Shown here piece by piece: positions 7,774 to 18,082 of a DNA stretch of 46,161 nt. The position numbers were made by a program, and so were the translations under genes. The first letter of the stretch is position 1. Every line of letters starts with the position of its first letter. Under the pieces are notes generated by a model. That model made no database searches. It saw only the letters and a program-made list of their open reading frames with translations, and was not told the DNA's origin. Origin of the DNA: Rossellomorea marisflavi (GTDB taxonomy: Bacteria; Bacillota; Bacilli; Bacillales; Bacillaceae_B); the NCBI RefSeq assembly GCF_001274775.1, contig NZ_LGUE01000004.1:1-46161 (forward strand), written 5' to 3'.

Positions 7774-8670
7774 TCAATTTTTCATTTTTGGATCTAGTGC
7801 ATCCCTGAGACCATCGCCCATGAGATTGAATCCGAGGACCGTCAGCATGATGGCAAGTCCCGGAAAGATCATCGTCCAAGGCGCCTGCAGCATGAACGTT
7901 CGGGCATCGGCGAGCATCTTTCCCCACTCCGGTTGAGGAGCCTGCGCGCCCAAACCTAGGAAACCAAGGGCTGCCGCCTCGATGATGGCCGTAGCAATGG
8001 CAAGGGTCCCCTGAACAATGATCGGGGCCATGCTGTTCGGAAGGATATGATGCAGCAGGATCCGGTTATCCTTCATTCCGATTGCCTTTGCCGCCATCAC
8101 ATACTCTTCCTGCTTAACGCTCAGCACCCTTGATCGGACAAGCCTTCCGAAGTTCGGTATATTGATGATGGCAATGGCGATAAGGGCATTCCTCAAGGAT
8201 GGTCCGAGTGCCGCAACGACGGCGATGGCCAGGAGGATACTAGGGAATGCGAGCATGATATCAAAAATCCTGGAGATGATCGTATCAACCCAGCGCCCAT
8301 AATAACCTGCAACAATCCCCAGCAGGCTCCCTGCTACGGCGGAACCGATGACAGCAAAGAATCCGACCCATAGGGAAATCCTTGCGCCGTGGATGATCCT
8401 TGAAAGAATATCACGACCGAAATCATCCGTTCCGAACCAGTGCTCGGAGGATGGTGCCTGCAGCCTTTTCGCCAGATTCTGCTCGTTGATCCCCTGAGGG
8501 GCAATCAGCGGGGCCGCTATTGCAAGAATAACGAAGAACAGAACGATGAAAAGACCGATCAGGGCTATTTTATTCTTTCGGAAGCTCTTCCACGCCTCCT
8601 TCCATGGGGAAACATGTTCCTCATGAAGGGCAGGATTGAGTTCTTTTTGCGGTTCTGCTATTTCTGCCAT
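7774..8670 (-). CDS. Oligopeptide/dipeptide ABC transporter permease (DppC/AppC type)
   Basis: A 298-residue inner-membrane permease. A cytoplasmic N-terminus is followed by a first membrane helix (about residues 35-55) and five more. The EAA coupling loop is visible as EYVMAAKAIGMKDNRILLHHILPN. The DppC/OppC N-terminal domain (KSFRKNKIALIGL) is present. It is the last gene of a five-gene peptide importer operon, 25 bp after the other permease. A GAGGTGA ribosome binding site precedes the ATG. Confidence 0.92.
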   Translation of the reverse strand: MAEIAEPQKELNPALHEEHVSPWKEAWKSFRKNKIALIGLFIVLFFVILAIAAPLIAPQGINEQNLAKRLQAPSSEHWFGTDDFGRDILSRIIHGARISLWVGFFAVIGSAVAGSLLGIVAGYYGRWVDTIISRIFDIMLAFPSILLAIAVVAALGPSLRNALIAIAIINIPNFGRLVRSRVLSVKQEEYVMAAKAIGMKDNRILLHHILPNSMAPIIVQGTLAIATAIIEAAALGFLGLGAQAPQPEWGKMLADARTFMLQAPWTMIFPGLAIMLTVLGFNLMGDGLRDALDPKMKN

Positions 8671-8695
8671 GAGAGTTCACCTCTTCCTGTAGATG

Positions 8696-9700
8696 CTAGT
8701 TATATTTAATGCGCGGATCAACTGCCGCATAAAGGAGGTCCACGATGAGATTGATGGTGACAAAGATCATGGCGACCACCAGGATCCCTGATTGAATGAC
8801 GGGGTAATCCCGATAGGCTATTGCATCGTAAATATAGCGGCCGATTCCTGGCCATCCAAAGATTGTTTCCGTCAGGATCGCTCCCCCGAGAAGGAGACCC
8901 ATCTGTAGCCCGATGACGGTCAGGACCGGAATGATGGCATTCTTCAAAGAATGCTTGTACACAACCCAGAACATCTTCAATCCTTTAGCCCGTGCCGTCC
9001 GGATATAATCAGATCTCATGACTTCGAGCATACTGGACCTCGTCATCCGTGCAATGATAGCCATGGGAATAGTCGCAAGGGCAATCCCCGGAAGGATAAG
9101 ATGCTTGAAGACATCACCGAATTGATCAAATCTCCCTTGTATCAGGGTGTCGAGCAAATAAAAGTTCGTAATCGACGAAACAGGATTCCGGACATTTTCC
9201 CGGCCAGATGTAGGAAGCCAGTCAAGCTGAATCCCGAAAACCCACTGCTCCATCAACCCAAGCCAGAAGATCGGAAGCGATACCCCGATCAAAGCGAGGA
9301 TCATGGCTGTGTAATCAAACCATGAGTTTTGGAACCACGCACTGATGATACCTGCATTGACACCAATGACAACAGCAATGATCATGGCCACTATGGCCAG
9401 TTCAGCAGTGGCTGCAAGATACGGCCAGATTTCCGATGAAACCTCTGTCTTCGTTCTGAGGGAATTACCAAGATCACCTGTAAGGAGACCTTTTAAATAG
9501 TCAAAATATTGAACATACCAGGCGGTATCAAGTCCAAGCTGATTCCTCAGCTGCTCGATGGCTTCCTTCGAGGCCTGCTGCCCAAGAATGACCTGTGCCG
9601 GATCACCAGGAATGGCACGGATGATGAAGAATACAATCAACGTCATTCCCAACAGAACCGGAATCAGCTGCAATAATCTTCGGATGGTGTATTGAAACAT
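8696..9700 (-). CDS. Oligopeptide/dipeptide ABC transporter permease (DppB/AppB type)
   Basis: A 334-residue permease beginning MFQYTIRRLLQLIPVLLGM, the typical DppB/OppB start, with six predicted membrane segments and the EAA loop SDYIRTARAKGLKMFWVVYKH. It partners with the downstream DppC-type subunit to form the import channel. It is separated from the binding-protein gene by 225 bp that hold a stable hairpin and one dispersed repeat, an unusually large gap inside this type of operon. Confidence 0.93.
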   Translation of the reverse strand: MFQYTIRRLLQLIPVLLGMTLIVFFIIRAIPGDPAQVILGQQASKEAIEQLRNQLGLDTAWYVQYFDYLKGLLTGDLGNSLRTKTEVSSEIWPYLAATAELAIVAMIIAVVIGVNAGIISAWFQNSWFDYTAMILALIGVSLPIFWLGLMEQWVFGIQLDWLPTSGRENVRNPVSSITNFYLLDTLIQGRFDQFGDVFKHLILPGIALATIPMAIIARMTRSSMLEVMRSDYIRTARAKGLKMFWVVYKHSLKNAIIPVLTVIGLQMGLLLGGAILTETIFGWPGIGRYIYDAIAYRDYPVIQSGILVVAMIFVTINLIVDLLYAAVDPRIKYN

Positions 9701-9745
9701 CAGTGTTCACCTCTTTTTTAAAAGGAATGGTTGCTATGTTCGATG

Positions 9746-9877
9746 CTTTTCTTTCTTGTCCAGCTCCGGCGGGTTGGCCCTCGAGGTCATAAGCCTGAAT
9801 TCCAAAAAGGCAAAGAACGCCTTTCCGGATTTCTGTCTTATGCTTGTCGGGCCAGATCGACCCGCCTCCGCTTTTCT
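9746..9877 (+). repeat. Dispersed palindromic repeat, copy A
   Basis: An element of about 130 bp starting near TTGTCCAGCTCC and ending in CCTCCGCTTTTCT. It folds on itself: GGCCC...GGGCC, then CATAAG...CTTATG, then an inner AAAGGC...GCCTTT hairpin. It lies inside the peptide transporter operon, between the binding-protein and first permease genes. Confidence 0.88.
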
Positions 9878-9883
9878 ATGTAC

Positions 9884-9913
9884 AAAGGGGAGAGCTTTTG
9901 GCGTCTCCCCTTT
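9884..9913 (-). other. Stable hairpin downstream of the binding-protein gene
   Basis: On the minus strand AAAGGGGAGA and TCTCCCCTTT form a perfect 10-bp stem with a 10-nt loop directly after the binding-protein stop codon. There is no T run after it. It may protect the upstream mRNA or attenuate readthrough, giving more binding protein than permease (inference). Confidence 0.7.
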
Positions 9914-9925
9914 GGTGGTGATGAA

Positions 9926-11539
9926 TTATTCGATGTCTACTGCTCCTAGGAAGTCGGATCCAGTTGGATGCGGCTTGAAGTTCTTGACTTTGTTGCTGCC
10001 CGCTAGAAGTGGTGTCGAGTGGGCAAGCGGTACCCAAGGGGCATCTTCATGGATGATTTCCTGGGCTTTCTTGTACATCTCGTTACGTTTGTCTTGATCG
10101 GTTTCCGATTGGGCATCGATCAGGAGCTTGTGTAGCTCGTCATTGCTGTAGTACGTATAGTTGTTGCTTCCGATGTTGTCTTTATCGAGAAGAACATAAA
10201 GGAAGTTATCGGCATCTCCGTTATCACCGGTCCAACCAAGTAGGAAGGCATCGGCTTCACCTTTACGGGCTTTTTCAAGATACGTTGCCCACTCATAGGA
10301 TACGATGTTGGCTTTGACTCCGATTTTTTCAAGGTCGGCCTGGATGGCTTCTGCCACCTTTTGACCATCAGGCATATACGGACGCGGTACTGGCATCGCC
10401 CACAGATCCAGCTCGAAACCGTCTTCAAGACCAGCTTCCTTCAACAGTTCCTTCGCTTTTTCAGGATCGTACTCATACCCTTCGAGCTCATCGTTATAAC
10501 CCGCTACGACCGGTGGCATAGGGTTTTTGGCAATTTCAGCTTTCCCTTCGAAGAAAGCGTCGATGATCGATTGCTTATTGATGGCATAGTTGATAGCCTG
10601 ACGCACTTTCGGATTGTCGAACGGCTTGCGTGTAGAAGTCAAACCGAGGTATCCGACGTTCATGGACGGACGTTCAAAGATCTGCAAGTCAGCATTGCTC
10701 TCGACTTGGCCTGCATCACTTGGATTGATTCCATCGGCAAGATCGATTTCCCCGGAAATCAGGGCGTTCAATCGAGCAGAGTTCTCAGGGATGGCGCGGA
10801 ATACCACTTCATCCAATTTAGGTTGATCCTGTTGCCAGTAATCTTCATTTTTCACCAGGACGATTTTGTCGTTACGCTTCCACTCTTTGAATTTGAATGG
10901 ACCTGTTCCTGCATCCACCGGGTTTTCTCCGAGCTTATCACCTTGTTCGTCAATTGCTTTCGGGCTGACGATGGCAAACGGGCTCATGGCAATGTTTTTA
11001 AGGAAAGGAGCCTGCGGGCGTTTCAGTTTGAATTCGACGGTTTTCTCGTCAACAGCTTTCACTTCCTCGATGACGTGCCCTTCGTCACCTTTGAATCCAC
11101 CGAACATGGATTTATAGTAATAAAACGCTTCCTCATTTCCGTTCATCCAGCGATCGAAGTTCTTTACGACCGCATCTGCATTGAAGTCCGTTCCGTCTTG
11201 GAACTTCACTCCTTCACGAAGGTTGAACGTATAGGTCAACCCATCGTCAGAAACCTTCCACTCCTCTGCAAGACCGGGATTCGGTTCTGTATCCTGTTCC
11301 CCGAACTCGATGAGCGTTTCGAAGATATTCTTTGTAACCTTGAATGATTCTCCGTCAGTTACCACTGCCGGATCTAGTGCAACGGAATCACCGCCACGTC
11401 CGAATATCAATTGTTTCGGACTGCCGTTATCCTTGTCTCCCCCGCCTTCGCCGGATGAACCTTCGGATCCGCATCCGTAAAGCACTGTGGATACGAGCAG
11501 GATCATCAGCATGATCATTGACCAACCTTTTCTCTTCAA
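9926..11539 (-). CDS. Peptide ABC transporter substrate-binding lipoprotein (family 5)
   Basis: A 537-residue extracellular solute-binding protein, family 5. The N-terminus carries a signal peptide ending in the lipobox LYGC (Cys about residue 23), then a Ser/Gly-rich linker, so it is a membrane-anchored lipoprotein. Typical family segments are NIFETLIEF, LAEEWKVSDDGLTYTFNLREGVKFQDG and GTGPFKFKEW. It captures di- or oligopeptides for the permeases. The start is TTG at 11539, placed by a strong AGGAGGGGA. The sequence looks more DppA/DppE-like than AppA-like although the gene order is app-like. Confidence 0.93.
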   Translation of the reverse strand: MKRKGWSMIMLMILLVSTVLYGCGSEGSSGEGGGDKDNGSPKQLIFGRGGDSVALDPAVVTDGESFKVTKNIFETLIEFGEQDTEPNPGLAEEWKVSDDGLTYTFNLREGVKFQDGTDFNADAVVKNFDRWMNGNEEAFYYYKSMFGGFKGDEGHVIEEVKAVDEKTVEFKLKRPQAPFLKNIAMSPFAIVSPKAIDEQGDKLGENPVDAGTGPFKFKEWKRNDKIVLVKNEDYWQQDQPKLDEVVFRAIPENSARLNALISGEIDLADGINPSDAGQVESNADLQIFERPSMNVGYLGLTSTRKPFDNPKVRQAINYAINKQSIIDAFFEGKAEIAKNPMPPVVAGYNDELEGYEYDPEKAKELLKEAGLEDGFELDLWAMPVPRPYMPDGQKVAEAIQADLEKIGVKANIVSYEWATYLEKARKGEADAFLLGWTGDNGDADNFLYVLLDKDNIGSNNYTYYSNDELHKLLIDAQSETDQDKRNEMYKKAQEIIHEDAPWVPLAHSTPLLAGSNKVKNFKPHPTGSDFLGAVDIE

Positions 11540-11582
11540 ACAAATCCCCTCCTGTGGTTTATATATACGTTATACCGCCCGC

Positions 11583-12548
11583 CTAATAAAGATGGCAGGC
11601 AACATAATGCCCTGGTTGCTGTTCCTTGAACTCAGGAACCTTTTGCTTGCATATCTCCGTTGCATGCGGACATCTTGTGTGGAACGTGCATCCGCTCGGA
11701 GGATTGGAAGGACTCGGGATATCCCCTTGTAAAAGGATGGTTTCCCTTTTAAACTCCGGATCCGGAATCGGCACTGCCGACAGAAGCGCCTGCGTATACG
11801 GGTGCATCGGCTTATCGTAGAGGGCTTCACTGGTGCTGAGTTCCACCATCCTGCCGAGGTACATGACGCCGACCCGGTCACTGATATGCCTGACGACGCC
11901 AAGATCATGCGCAATGAATATATAGGTGAGTCCGAATTCTTTTTGTAGATCCTGCATGAGGTTCAGCACCTGTGATTGGATGGATACATCGAGGGCTGAC
12001 ACGGGCTCGTCTGCAATGATGAGCTTCGGACGCGTCATGAGGGCCCTCGCTATCCCGATCCGCTGCCTCTGTCCCCCACTGAACTGATGGGGATACCGCT
12101 TTGCATGATAGCTGCTCAATCCTACAATTTCGAGAAGCTCCCTCACCCTTTGGCGCCTTTCTTTCTGAGACCCGATCCCGTGGACCTTGAGGGGCTCTTC
12201 CAGGATTTGTTCCACTGTGTGCCTTGGATTCAGAGAGGCATACGGGTCCTGGAAGACCATTTGGATCTCCCTTCTCATCTTCCGCATTTCGGAGTTTGAT
12301 AGACTCGTAAGCTCCCGGTCCTGAAACGTCACTTTCCCATCGGTCGGATCGATCAATCGCATGAGCATCCTTCCGGTTGTGGATTTCCCACAGCCGCTTT
12401 CCCCGACTATTCCCAGGGTCTCCCCCTTATTGACGGTGAATGATACGCCGTCAACCGCTTTGACCGAGCTGATTTGTCTCCCCAGCAGCCCCCCGGTGAT
12501 GGGGAAGTGTTTCTGGAGATTCTCAACCTTCAGCAATGGTTCCGTCAT
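11583..12548 (-). CDS. Oligopeptide ABC transporter ATP-binding protein (DppF/AppF type)
   Basis: A 321-residue ATPase of a peptide importer. Walker A is GESGCGKST, the Q-loop precedes DPYASLNPR, the signature is [10 protein letters not shown] and Walker B is [12 protein letters not shown]. The C-terminal oligo_HPY region has [10 protein letters not shown] and later cysteines, which in DppD/DppF proteins can bind an iron-sulfur cluster. The ATG at 12548 follows GGAGG; longer in-frame starts lie inside the upstream ATPase gene. It overlaps that gene by 26 bp, so the two are translationally coupled. Confidence 0.94.
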   Translation of the reverse strand: MTEPLLKVENLQKHFPITGGLLGRQISSVKAVDGVSFTVNKGETLGIVGESGCGKSTTGRMLMRLIDPTDGKVTFQDRELTSLSNSEMRKMRREIQMVFQDPYASLNPRHTVEQILEEPLKVHGIGSQKERRQRVRELLEIVGLSSYHAKRYPHQFSGGQRQRIGIARALMTRPKLIIADEPVSALDVSIQSQVLNLMQDLQKEFGLTYIFIAHDLGVVRHISDRVGVMYLGRMVELSTSEALYDKPMHPYTQALLSAVPIPDPEFKRETILLQGDIPSPSNPPSGCTFHTRCPHATEICKQKVPEFKEQQPGHYVACHLY

Positions 12549-13539
12549 AAACTCCCTCCTCCGCTCCATCGAATAGGAAGCATCTTGTGCAATGTCCTTT
12601 GGATGTTTCATATAGTTCAGGGGTTTCAACCAGACAGCGATCGAAGGCCGCTTCACATCTGGCAGCGAATCGACATCCGGTCTTGATCGATCCCGGTCTC
12701 GGCACGCTGCCTTTGATTGAATGGAGACGCTGCTGCTTCATCCTCATGTCGGGGACCGATTGGATCAGCCCCTTTGTGTAAGGGTGCTGAGGATTTTTGA
12801 AGATTTCTTCCACTGTCCCCTCTTCAACCACTTTCCCAGAGTACATGACCACGACACGCTCACATGTTTCGGCTACGACGCCAAGATCATGGGTGATCAG
12901 GAGGACAGCCGTATTCAATTCCTTATTTAGATTTTTCATCAGCTTCAGGATCTGCGCTTGGATGGTCACATCAAGGGCTGTGGTCGGCTCGTCTGCAATG
13001 AGGACATTGGGATCGCATACCATGGCCATGGCGATCATGACCCGTTGACGCATTCCCCCCGATAGTTGATGAGGATATTCCTTCACCAGTTCTTCTGCCC
13101 TTGGCAGGCCGACCTTCCCTAGCATTTCAACGGCTTTTTGAAGTGCATCTTTTTTACTGATTTTCATATGTATACGGATGGATTCCGTCAATTGGTCTCC
13201 TATTGTAAAAACAGGATTCAGGGATGTCATCGGCTCCTGAAAGATCATGGCGACTTCATTCCCTCTGATTTCCCTCATTCGCTTGTCGGATGCCTTAGTT
13301 AATTCTTCCCCCTTATAGAGGATCTTCCCTCCCGTGATTTTACCTGGTGGTGAGGGAATTAGTCCCATGACCGAAAGGGATGTGACGCTCTTACCGCATC
13401 CACTTTCTCCTACCACCCCGAGGATCTCGCCTTCATTCACATGAAAACTTACCCCATCGACTGCCGGAACCTCTCCATCATCAGTGAAAAAGGAGGTCCT
13501 CAAGTCTTCTACCTGCAATAAAGGACGTGCTTTCCCCAT
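12523..13539 (-). CDS. Oligopeptide ABC transporter ATP-binding protein (DppD/AppD type)
   Basis: A 338-residue ATPase and first gene of the importer operon. Walker A is GESGCGKSV, the signature is LSGGMRQRV and Walker B is [12 protein letters not shown]; the C-terminal oligo_HPY cysteines (CRFAARC...C...C) are present. The order ATPase-ATPase-binding protein-permease-permease is that of B. subtilis appDFABC. The ATG at 13539 follows GGGAGAGG. The whole operon is absent from the corresponding place in B. subtilis, between ygaE and ygaD. Confidence 0.93.
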   Translation of the reverse strand: MGKARPLLQVEDLRTSFFTDDGEVPAVDGVSFHVNEGEILGVVGESGCGKSVTSLSVMGLIPSPPGKITGGKILYKGEELTKASDKRMREIRGNEVAMIFQEPMTSLNPVFTIGDQLTESIRIHMKISKKDALQKAVEMLGKVGLPRAEELVKEYPHQLSGGMRQRVMIAMAMVCDPNVLIADEPTTALDVTIQAQILKLMKNLNKELNTAVLLITHDLGVVAETCERVVVMYSGKVVEEGTVEEIFKNPQHPYTKGLIQSVPDMRMKQQRLHSIKGSVPRPGSIKTGCRFAARCEAAFDRCLVETPELYETSKGHCTRCFLFDGAEEGVYDGTIAEG

Positions 13540-13598
13540 CAAACCTCTCCCTTTCCGTTATCTAAAAAATCTTTATTTTCTAATTTTATCTGTTTCTT

Positions 13599-13626
13599 AT
13601 TATACAAGATGCTACAAATGTTGCAA
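13599..13626 (-). promoter_or_regulatory. Promoter of the peptide transporter operon
   Basis: On the minus strand TTGCAA (13621-13626) and a perfect TATAAT (13599-13604) are 16 bp apart in an A/T-rich region about 60 bp before the first gene. Confidence 0.65.
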
Positions 13627-13740
13627 TCTATTTTCAGAATTTTTATTCTTAATAGACAATTATACTCTTTCTCACTATATGCCGTTTGTCCTAGATCATT
13701 CCTTCACCCATAGAGGGAAATACTCCCAGTTTATCGCCAC

Positions 13741-13781
13741 AAAAAAGCCGGTGAAGAAACATCCGTTTCTTCACCGGCTTA
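13741..13781 (-). terminator. Terminator of ygaD
   Basis: On the minus strand AAGCCGGTGAAGAAAC pairs perfectly with GTTTCTTCACCGGCTT around a 5-nt loop and is followed by TTTT. Confidence 0.92.
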
Positions 13782-13784
13782 CTA

Positions 13785-15533
13785 TTAATTATCTAGTTGT
13801 TGAACTTGGAACAGTCTGTAATAATGATCCTGTTTCTTCATTAATTCCTCATGGGTACCCATCTCAGCAATTTCACCGTTTTCCATATGGATGATGCGAT
13901 CTGCATGAGTTATCGTTGATAGGCGGTGGGCAACGATGAAAGTCGTCCTGTCTTTGGCCAGCATCTCCAAGGATTCCTGAATGAGATGTTCACTCTCAAG
14001 ATCGAGGGCGGAGGTTGCCTCGTCCAAGATCAAGATCGGTGGATTCTTCAAGAATACCCTGGCAATGGCCACCCTCTGCTTTTGACCCCCGGAAAGTTTC
14101 ACACCGCGTTCCCCGACTTTCGTATCGTAGCCTTCCGGCAGCTTCATGATGAAGTCATGGGCATTGGCTGCTTTGGCAGCCTCGATCACATCTTCATCCG
14201 TTGCATCCGGATTACCGAATTTGATATTCATCTTGACCGATTCACTGAAAAGGATGTTGTCCTGAAGAACCATGCCGATTTTATCCCTGAGCGTCCTTAC
14301 CTGGAACCTTCTGATATCCGTGCCATCAAGTAGTATGCTCCCTTCGGAGACGTCATAGAACCTGGGGATCAAGCTGACAAGGGAGGATTTACCCCCTCCG
14401 CTCATTCCGACAAGGGCGACCGTTTCACCTGAATGAATATCCAGGTTCAGGTTGCTCAGCACCGTTTCTTCTTCCTCCTCGTACTTAAATGATACCTGAT
14501 CGAACTTGATGTCCCCTTTTACAGTCGTACATGGAATGGCTCCGGGTTCATCGTCGATATCGTATTTTTCATCCATGAATTCAAACACCCTGTCCATGGA
14601 CGCAATGGACTGTGTGAGGGTCGTAGAAGAGTTCACCAGTCTCCTCAGCGGACTATAGAGACGGTCGATATAGGCGACAAATGCGGCCATCGTCCCAATG
14701 GTCAAGTCTCCTTGGATGACCTGATACCCGGCATACCCGATGATGATGAGCGGTGATATGTCTGTAATCGTATTGACGACGGCAAATGCTTTCGCATTCC
14801 AGCTCGTCTGATCCAATGCCTTCTGCAGGAAGTTCTTATTCTGACTGCGGAAAGCGGTTTGCTCGTGATCTTCCACGGCAAAGCTCTTGATTACCGGCAT
14901 TCCCTGGACCCGTTCATGTAGATGGCTCTGTACTTCTGCAAGGGCCTGTGACCTGTCCCGCGTAAGACCACGGAGACGCCCGAAGAAATAGCGTACTGAA
15001 AGGGCATAGAACGGAAAGGCAATCAATGATACGAAGGTCAGTGATACGTCCATGGTGAACATGATGGCCACGGCGATCAAGATCGTGGCAAGATCCAGCC
15101 AGAGGTTCATCAGGCCCGTCATGACGAAGTTTTTTGTCTGCTCCACGTCATTGATGACCCTGGAGATGACTTCTCCTGCACGCGTGTTCGAGTAATACTT
15201 GAAACTGAGCTTCTGTATGTGAGAGAAAAGCTGGTCCCTGATATCATAGAGGATTTTGTTCCCTGTCCACTGTGCGAAGTATTGGCGGTAATATTCAACA
15301 GGCGGACGAATGATCAGAAAGACCACAACCATGATCCCCATCACAAGGAGAAGATGGTTCGTCTTCTCACCGGCCGACAGGGAGGTATTCCCTACTACAT
15401 CATCAATGACATATTTGATGAGCACCGGAATGAGAAGCGGAATTGCGAATTTGATGATTCCTATAATGAGCGTACCTATGATTTGCCAGCGGTAAGGCTT
15501 TACAAACTGCAGGTACCGTTTGATACTGTCCAC
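13785..15533 (-). CDS. ygaD: YgaD, ABC exporter half-transporter (membrane + ATPase)
   Basis: A 582-residue fused exporter with six membrane helices (about residues 15-310) and a C-terminal ATPase. Walker A is [10 protein letters not shown], the signature is [10 protein letters not shown], Walker B is [12 protein letters not shown] and the H-loop is IVAHRLST. It works as a homodimer or heterodimer exporting lipophilic compounds or lipids (family knowledge; substrate unknown). The GTG at 15533 with AAAGGAG 7 nt upstream gives the length of B. subtilis YgaD (about 580); the 20 extra residues of the longer frame have no ribosome binding site. Confidence 0.92.
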   Translation of the reverse strand: MDSIKRYLQFVKPYRWQIIGTLIIGIIKFAIPLLIPVLIKYVIDDVVGNTSLSAGEKTNHLLLVMGIMVVVFLIIRPPVEYYRQYFAQWTGNKILYDIRDQLFSHIQKLSFKYYSNTRAGEVISRVINDVEQTKNFVMTGLMNLWLDLATILIAVAIMFTMDVSLTFVSLIAFPFYALSVRYFFGRLRGLTRDRSQALAEVQSHLHERVQGMPVIKSFAVEDHEQTAFRSQNKNFLQKALDQTSWNAKAFAVVNTITDISPLIIIGYAGYQVIQGDLTIGTMAAFVAYIDRLYSPLRRLVNSSTTLTQSIASMDRVFEFMDEKYDIDDEPGAIPCTTVKGDIKFDQVSFKYEEEEETVLSNLNLDIHSGETVALVGMSGGGKSSLVSLIPRFYDVSEGSILLDGTDIRRFQVRTLRDKIGMVLQDNILFSESVKMNIKFGNPDATDEDVIEAAKAANAHDFIMKLPEGYDTKVGERGVKLSGGQKQRVAIARVFLKNPPILILDEATSALDLESEHLIQESLEMLAKDRTTFIVAHRLSTITHADRIIHMENGEIAEMGTHEELMKKQDHYYRLFQVQQLDN

Positions 15534-15560
15534 TTCAAAACTCCTTTCATTCTGACCATG

Positions 15561-15639
15561 AAAAAGGGATGACCCCGTTGATCGAGAAGCCATGGGCGGA
15601 TCGGATTGAATCCGGCGGCTCTCGGAAAGGGTCAGCCCT
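15561..15639 (-). other. Long imperfect inverted repeat between ygaC and ygaD
   Basis: On the minus strand AGGGCTGACCC (15629-15639) pairs with GGGTCATCCCT (15565-15575) with one mismatch. Inside are a second stem (GAGAGCC with GGCTTCTC) and a small GGAT-ATCC hairpin. The outer stem is followed by TTTTT. It may be the ygaC terminator or a structured leader of ygaD; both are inferences. Confidence 0.6.
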
Positions 15640-15659
15640 CCTATCGGTTACTACTTCCT

Positions 15660-16190
15660 TTATCCTCTGTGCATTAAATAGCGCTCGTACCAAATATCGA
15701 TGAAATCAGGGGCAAACGGTCCCTTCCGCTGCCTGATCCATCTGACGAGCTTGTCCACATTCCTTTGCAAAATGTGATCGATAACATCGGGATAACCGTA
15801 CAACTTGCGATGGGCATCATACTCATCTTCATCCAAGAGCGTATAGGTCATATCAGGGTACACCTTGATATCAAGATCATAATCGATATACTTGATCGCT
15901 TCGTGATCGTACACGAACGGGGAGCTCAGATTGCAATAATAATAAATACCGTCTTCCCGGATCATGCAGATGATATTGAACCATAATTCTGAATGAAAGT
16001 AGCAAATTGCAGGCTCTCGGGTCATCCACGTCCTGCCGTCGGACTCCGTCACCATCGTCCGGTCGTTTCCACCGATGATCATATTGCTCGTCCCTTTCAG
16101 GATGGTTGTCTCATTCCATATACGGTGGATGTTTCCATCATGCTTGAAGCTATGTATTTGTACTGAATGCCCTTCTGTGGGAACCGCCAT
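15660..16190 (-). CDS. ygaC: YgaC, DUF402 family nucleoside tri-/diphosphatase
   Basis: A 176-residue DUF402/FomD-like protein, orthologous in length and context to B. subtilis YgaC. Staphylococcal and streptomycete relatives (Ntdp family) hydrolyse nucleoside di- and triphosphates using two metal ions. The acidic cluster [23 protein letters not shown], split over about residues 102-126, provides the expected metal ligands, together with the conserved PFVYD segment. Cytoplasmic. It has its own ATG start and lies between ygaB and ygaD. Confidence 0.88.
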   Translation of the reverse strand: MAVPTEGHSVQIHSFKHDGNIHRIWNETTILKGTSNMIIGGNDRTMVTESDGRTWMTREPAICYFHSELWFNIICMIREDGIYYYCNLSSPFVYDHEAIKYIDYDLDIKVYPDMTYTLLDEDEYDAHRKLYGYPDVIDHILQRNVDKLVRWIRQRKGPFAPDFIDIWYERYLMHRG

Positions 16191-16337
16191 TTTCTACCCT
16201 TCTTTCCTTCGGATTGCACGTATAAATAAAAGTCTATTCTATTATTATAACGTTTCCTTCCGAAATTTAAAACAAAAGGGCTACCCATTGGGAAAATACA
16301 TTCGCTGGGCGCCCATGTCCTTCATTCATCTTATCCC

Positions 16338-16595
16338 TTAAAGGGGTACTTCCTGTTCTTTTTTATACGAGCGGATGACTTCATCTGTCTGCTCCTGGAA
16401 TACTTTTTGAATGTCTTTCAATTCACATTTCTTCAGTTCGATTTCTTTTTTCAGTGACTCGGCAAGAGCCAGCTCTTCAAGCTCGACCAGTTCCTTTTCA
16501 AGCTCTTGACAGCGCTCGATTTCGGATTGAAGGAAGAGCAGCTTGTCCATCGTTTCCAGCTGCTCATGAATCAGTTCATTGAATAACTCCTGCAT
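16338..16595 (-). CDS. ygaB: YgaB, small coiled-coil protein
   Basis: An 85-residue protein, almost entirely Leu/Glu/Lys heptads (ELEKELVELEELALAES...), so a single long coiled coil is predicted. Size and position match B. subtilis YgaB (conserved, unknown function). A good ribosome binding site precedes the ATG. No signal peptide or membrane segment is seen. Confidence 0.8.
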   Translation of the reverse strand: MQELFNELIHEQLETMDKLLFLQSEIERCQELEKELVELEELALAESLKKEIELKKCELKDIQKVFQEQTDEVIRSYKKEQEVPL

Positions 16596-16701
16596 AGCCC
16601 ATCCACTCCCTGTTAAAGACTCTCTACACAGATTCTCCTTTCAAACGGTAATCCCTTTGACTTTTCCTGTCCCTTTCCCACCAGTTTTGTCGAAGGGAAA
16701 A

Positions 16702-16735
16702 TGAAAAAGCACCCGGAAGGATTCCGGATGCTTTT
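16702..16735 (-). terminator. Terminator of sspE
   Basis: On the minus strand AAAAGCATCCGGAA pairs with TTCCGGGTGCTTTT around a 3-nt loop, with a T-rich tail. Confidence 0.85.
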
Positions 16736-16771
16736 CATTGGTCATGGAATAGCTCTATGCTATTTCAGACA

Positions 16772-16966
16772 TTATTTTTGTTTCTTTTGAGCTGATTGTT
16801 GGTTTTGCTTTCTTACTTCAGCAGCGTTTGTCTCAGAAGCAAATTCAGTTCCGTATTGTTGTTGACCGGATTGAGCTTTGCTAGCCGATTGTTGGTTTTG
16901 TTTTTTCACTTCTTGAGCGTTTGTCTCAGAAGCAAATTCGTTGTTGTAGTTGTTTTTCTTTGCCAT
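16772..16966 (-). CDS. sspE: Gamma-type small acid-soluble spore protein (SspE)
   Basis: A 64-residue Gln/Asn/Lys-rich protein made of two repeats of EFASETNA-x-EV-x-KQNQQSA at about residues 10-28 and 40-58. The E/F-A-S-E segments are the cleavage sites of the germination protease GPR. Gamma SASPs are amino-acid stores in the spore core and do not bind DNA. The ATG at 16966 follows GGAGGTGA; the longer frame has no ribosome binding site. A probable sigma-G promoter lies just upstream. This gene marks the organism as a spore former. Confidence 0.96.
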   Translation of the reverse strand: MAKKNNYNNEFASETNAQEVKKQNQQSASKAQSGQQQYGTEFASETNAAEVRKQNQQSAQKKQK

Positions 16967-16987
16967 TGTAATCACCTCCACGCTTAT

Positions 16988-17017
16988 TAAGATAACCAAG
17001 GGTGGAGGTGACTATTC
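16988..17017 (-). promoter_or_regulatory. Probable sigma-G promoter of sspE
   Basis: On the minus strand GAATA (17013-17017) and TATCTTA (16988-16994) are 18 bp apart. This fits the forespore sigma-G consensus (G-H-ATR, 18 bp, CATNHTA) with one deviation. Confidence 0.6.
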
Positions 17018-17041
17018 GATTTTTTTTCGAAAAAAATCAGG

Positions 17042-17800
<759 letters not shown>

Positions 17801-17857
17801 TTACCCCCTGTATATTCGTCCTTCATTCATCCAAACTAAGGACAGGAGGGATCATTA

Positions 17858-18082
17858 ATGTATGTAGGTAGAGATATGACCGAACTTTCCATGGTACCAA
17901 AGAGTGATTGGAAGGAATCCGAACTTGCATTCTTCCATCACTCACTACAACAAATAGTACCTTATTTGAACAGTGAAGGACAATCCATCCATCGTGAAAT
18001 CATCAAAGAGATCGAGTCACGCGGGGGCCTGTCCCATCACGAAGCCACTTATACCAATGGAACAAAGGTCAGTTATGATTAG
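17858..18082 (+). CDS. yfhS: YfhS-like small protein
   Basis: A 74-residue acidic protein, divergent from fabL and convergent with mutY, exactly where B. subtilis has yfhS, which is linked to sporulation there. ACAGGAGGGATC gives a strong ribosome binding site. No membrane segment or known catalytic motif is seen; function unknown. Assignment rests mainly on size and synteny. Confidence 0.75.
   Translation: MYVGRDMTELSMVPKSDWKESELAFFHHSLQQIVPYLNSEGQSIHREIIKEIESRGGLSHHEATYTNGTKVSYD

Noticed and set aside
10361..11347. Plus-strand open frame of 328 codons opposite the peptide-binding protein gene
   Set aside because: It mirrors the codon structure of a well-supported lipoprotein gene, has no ribosome binding site and no recognisable protein motif.
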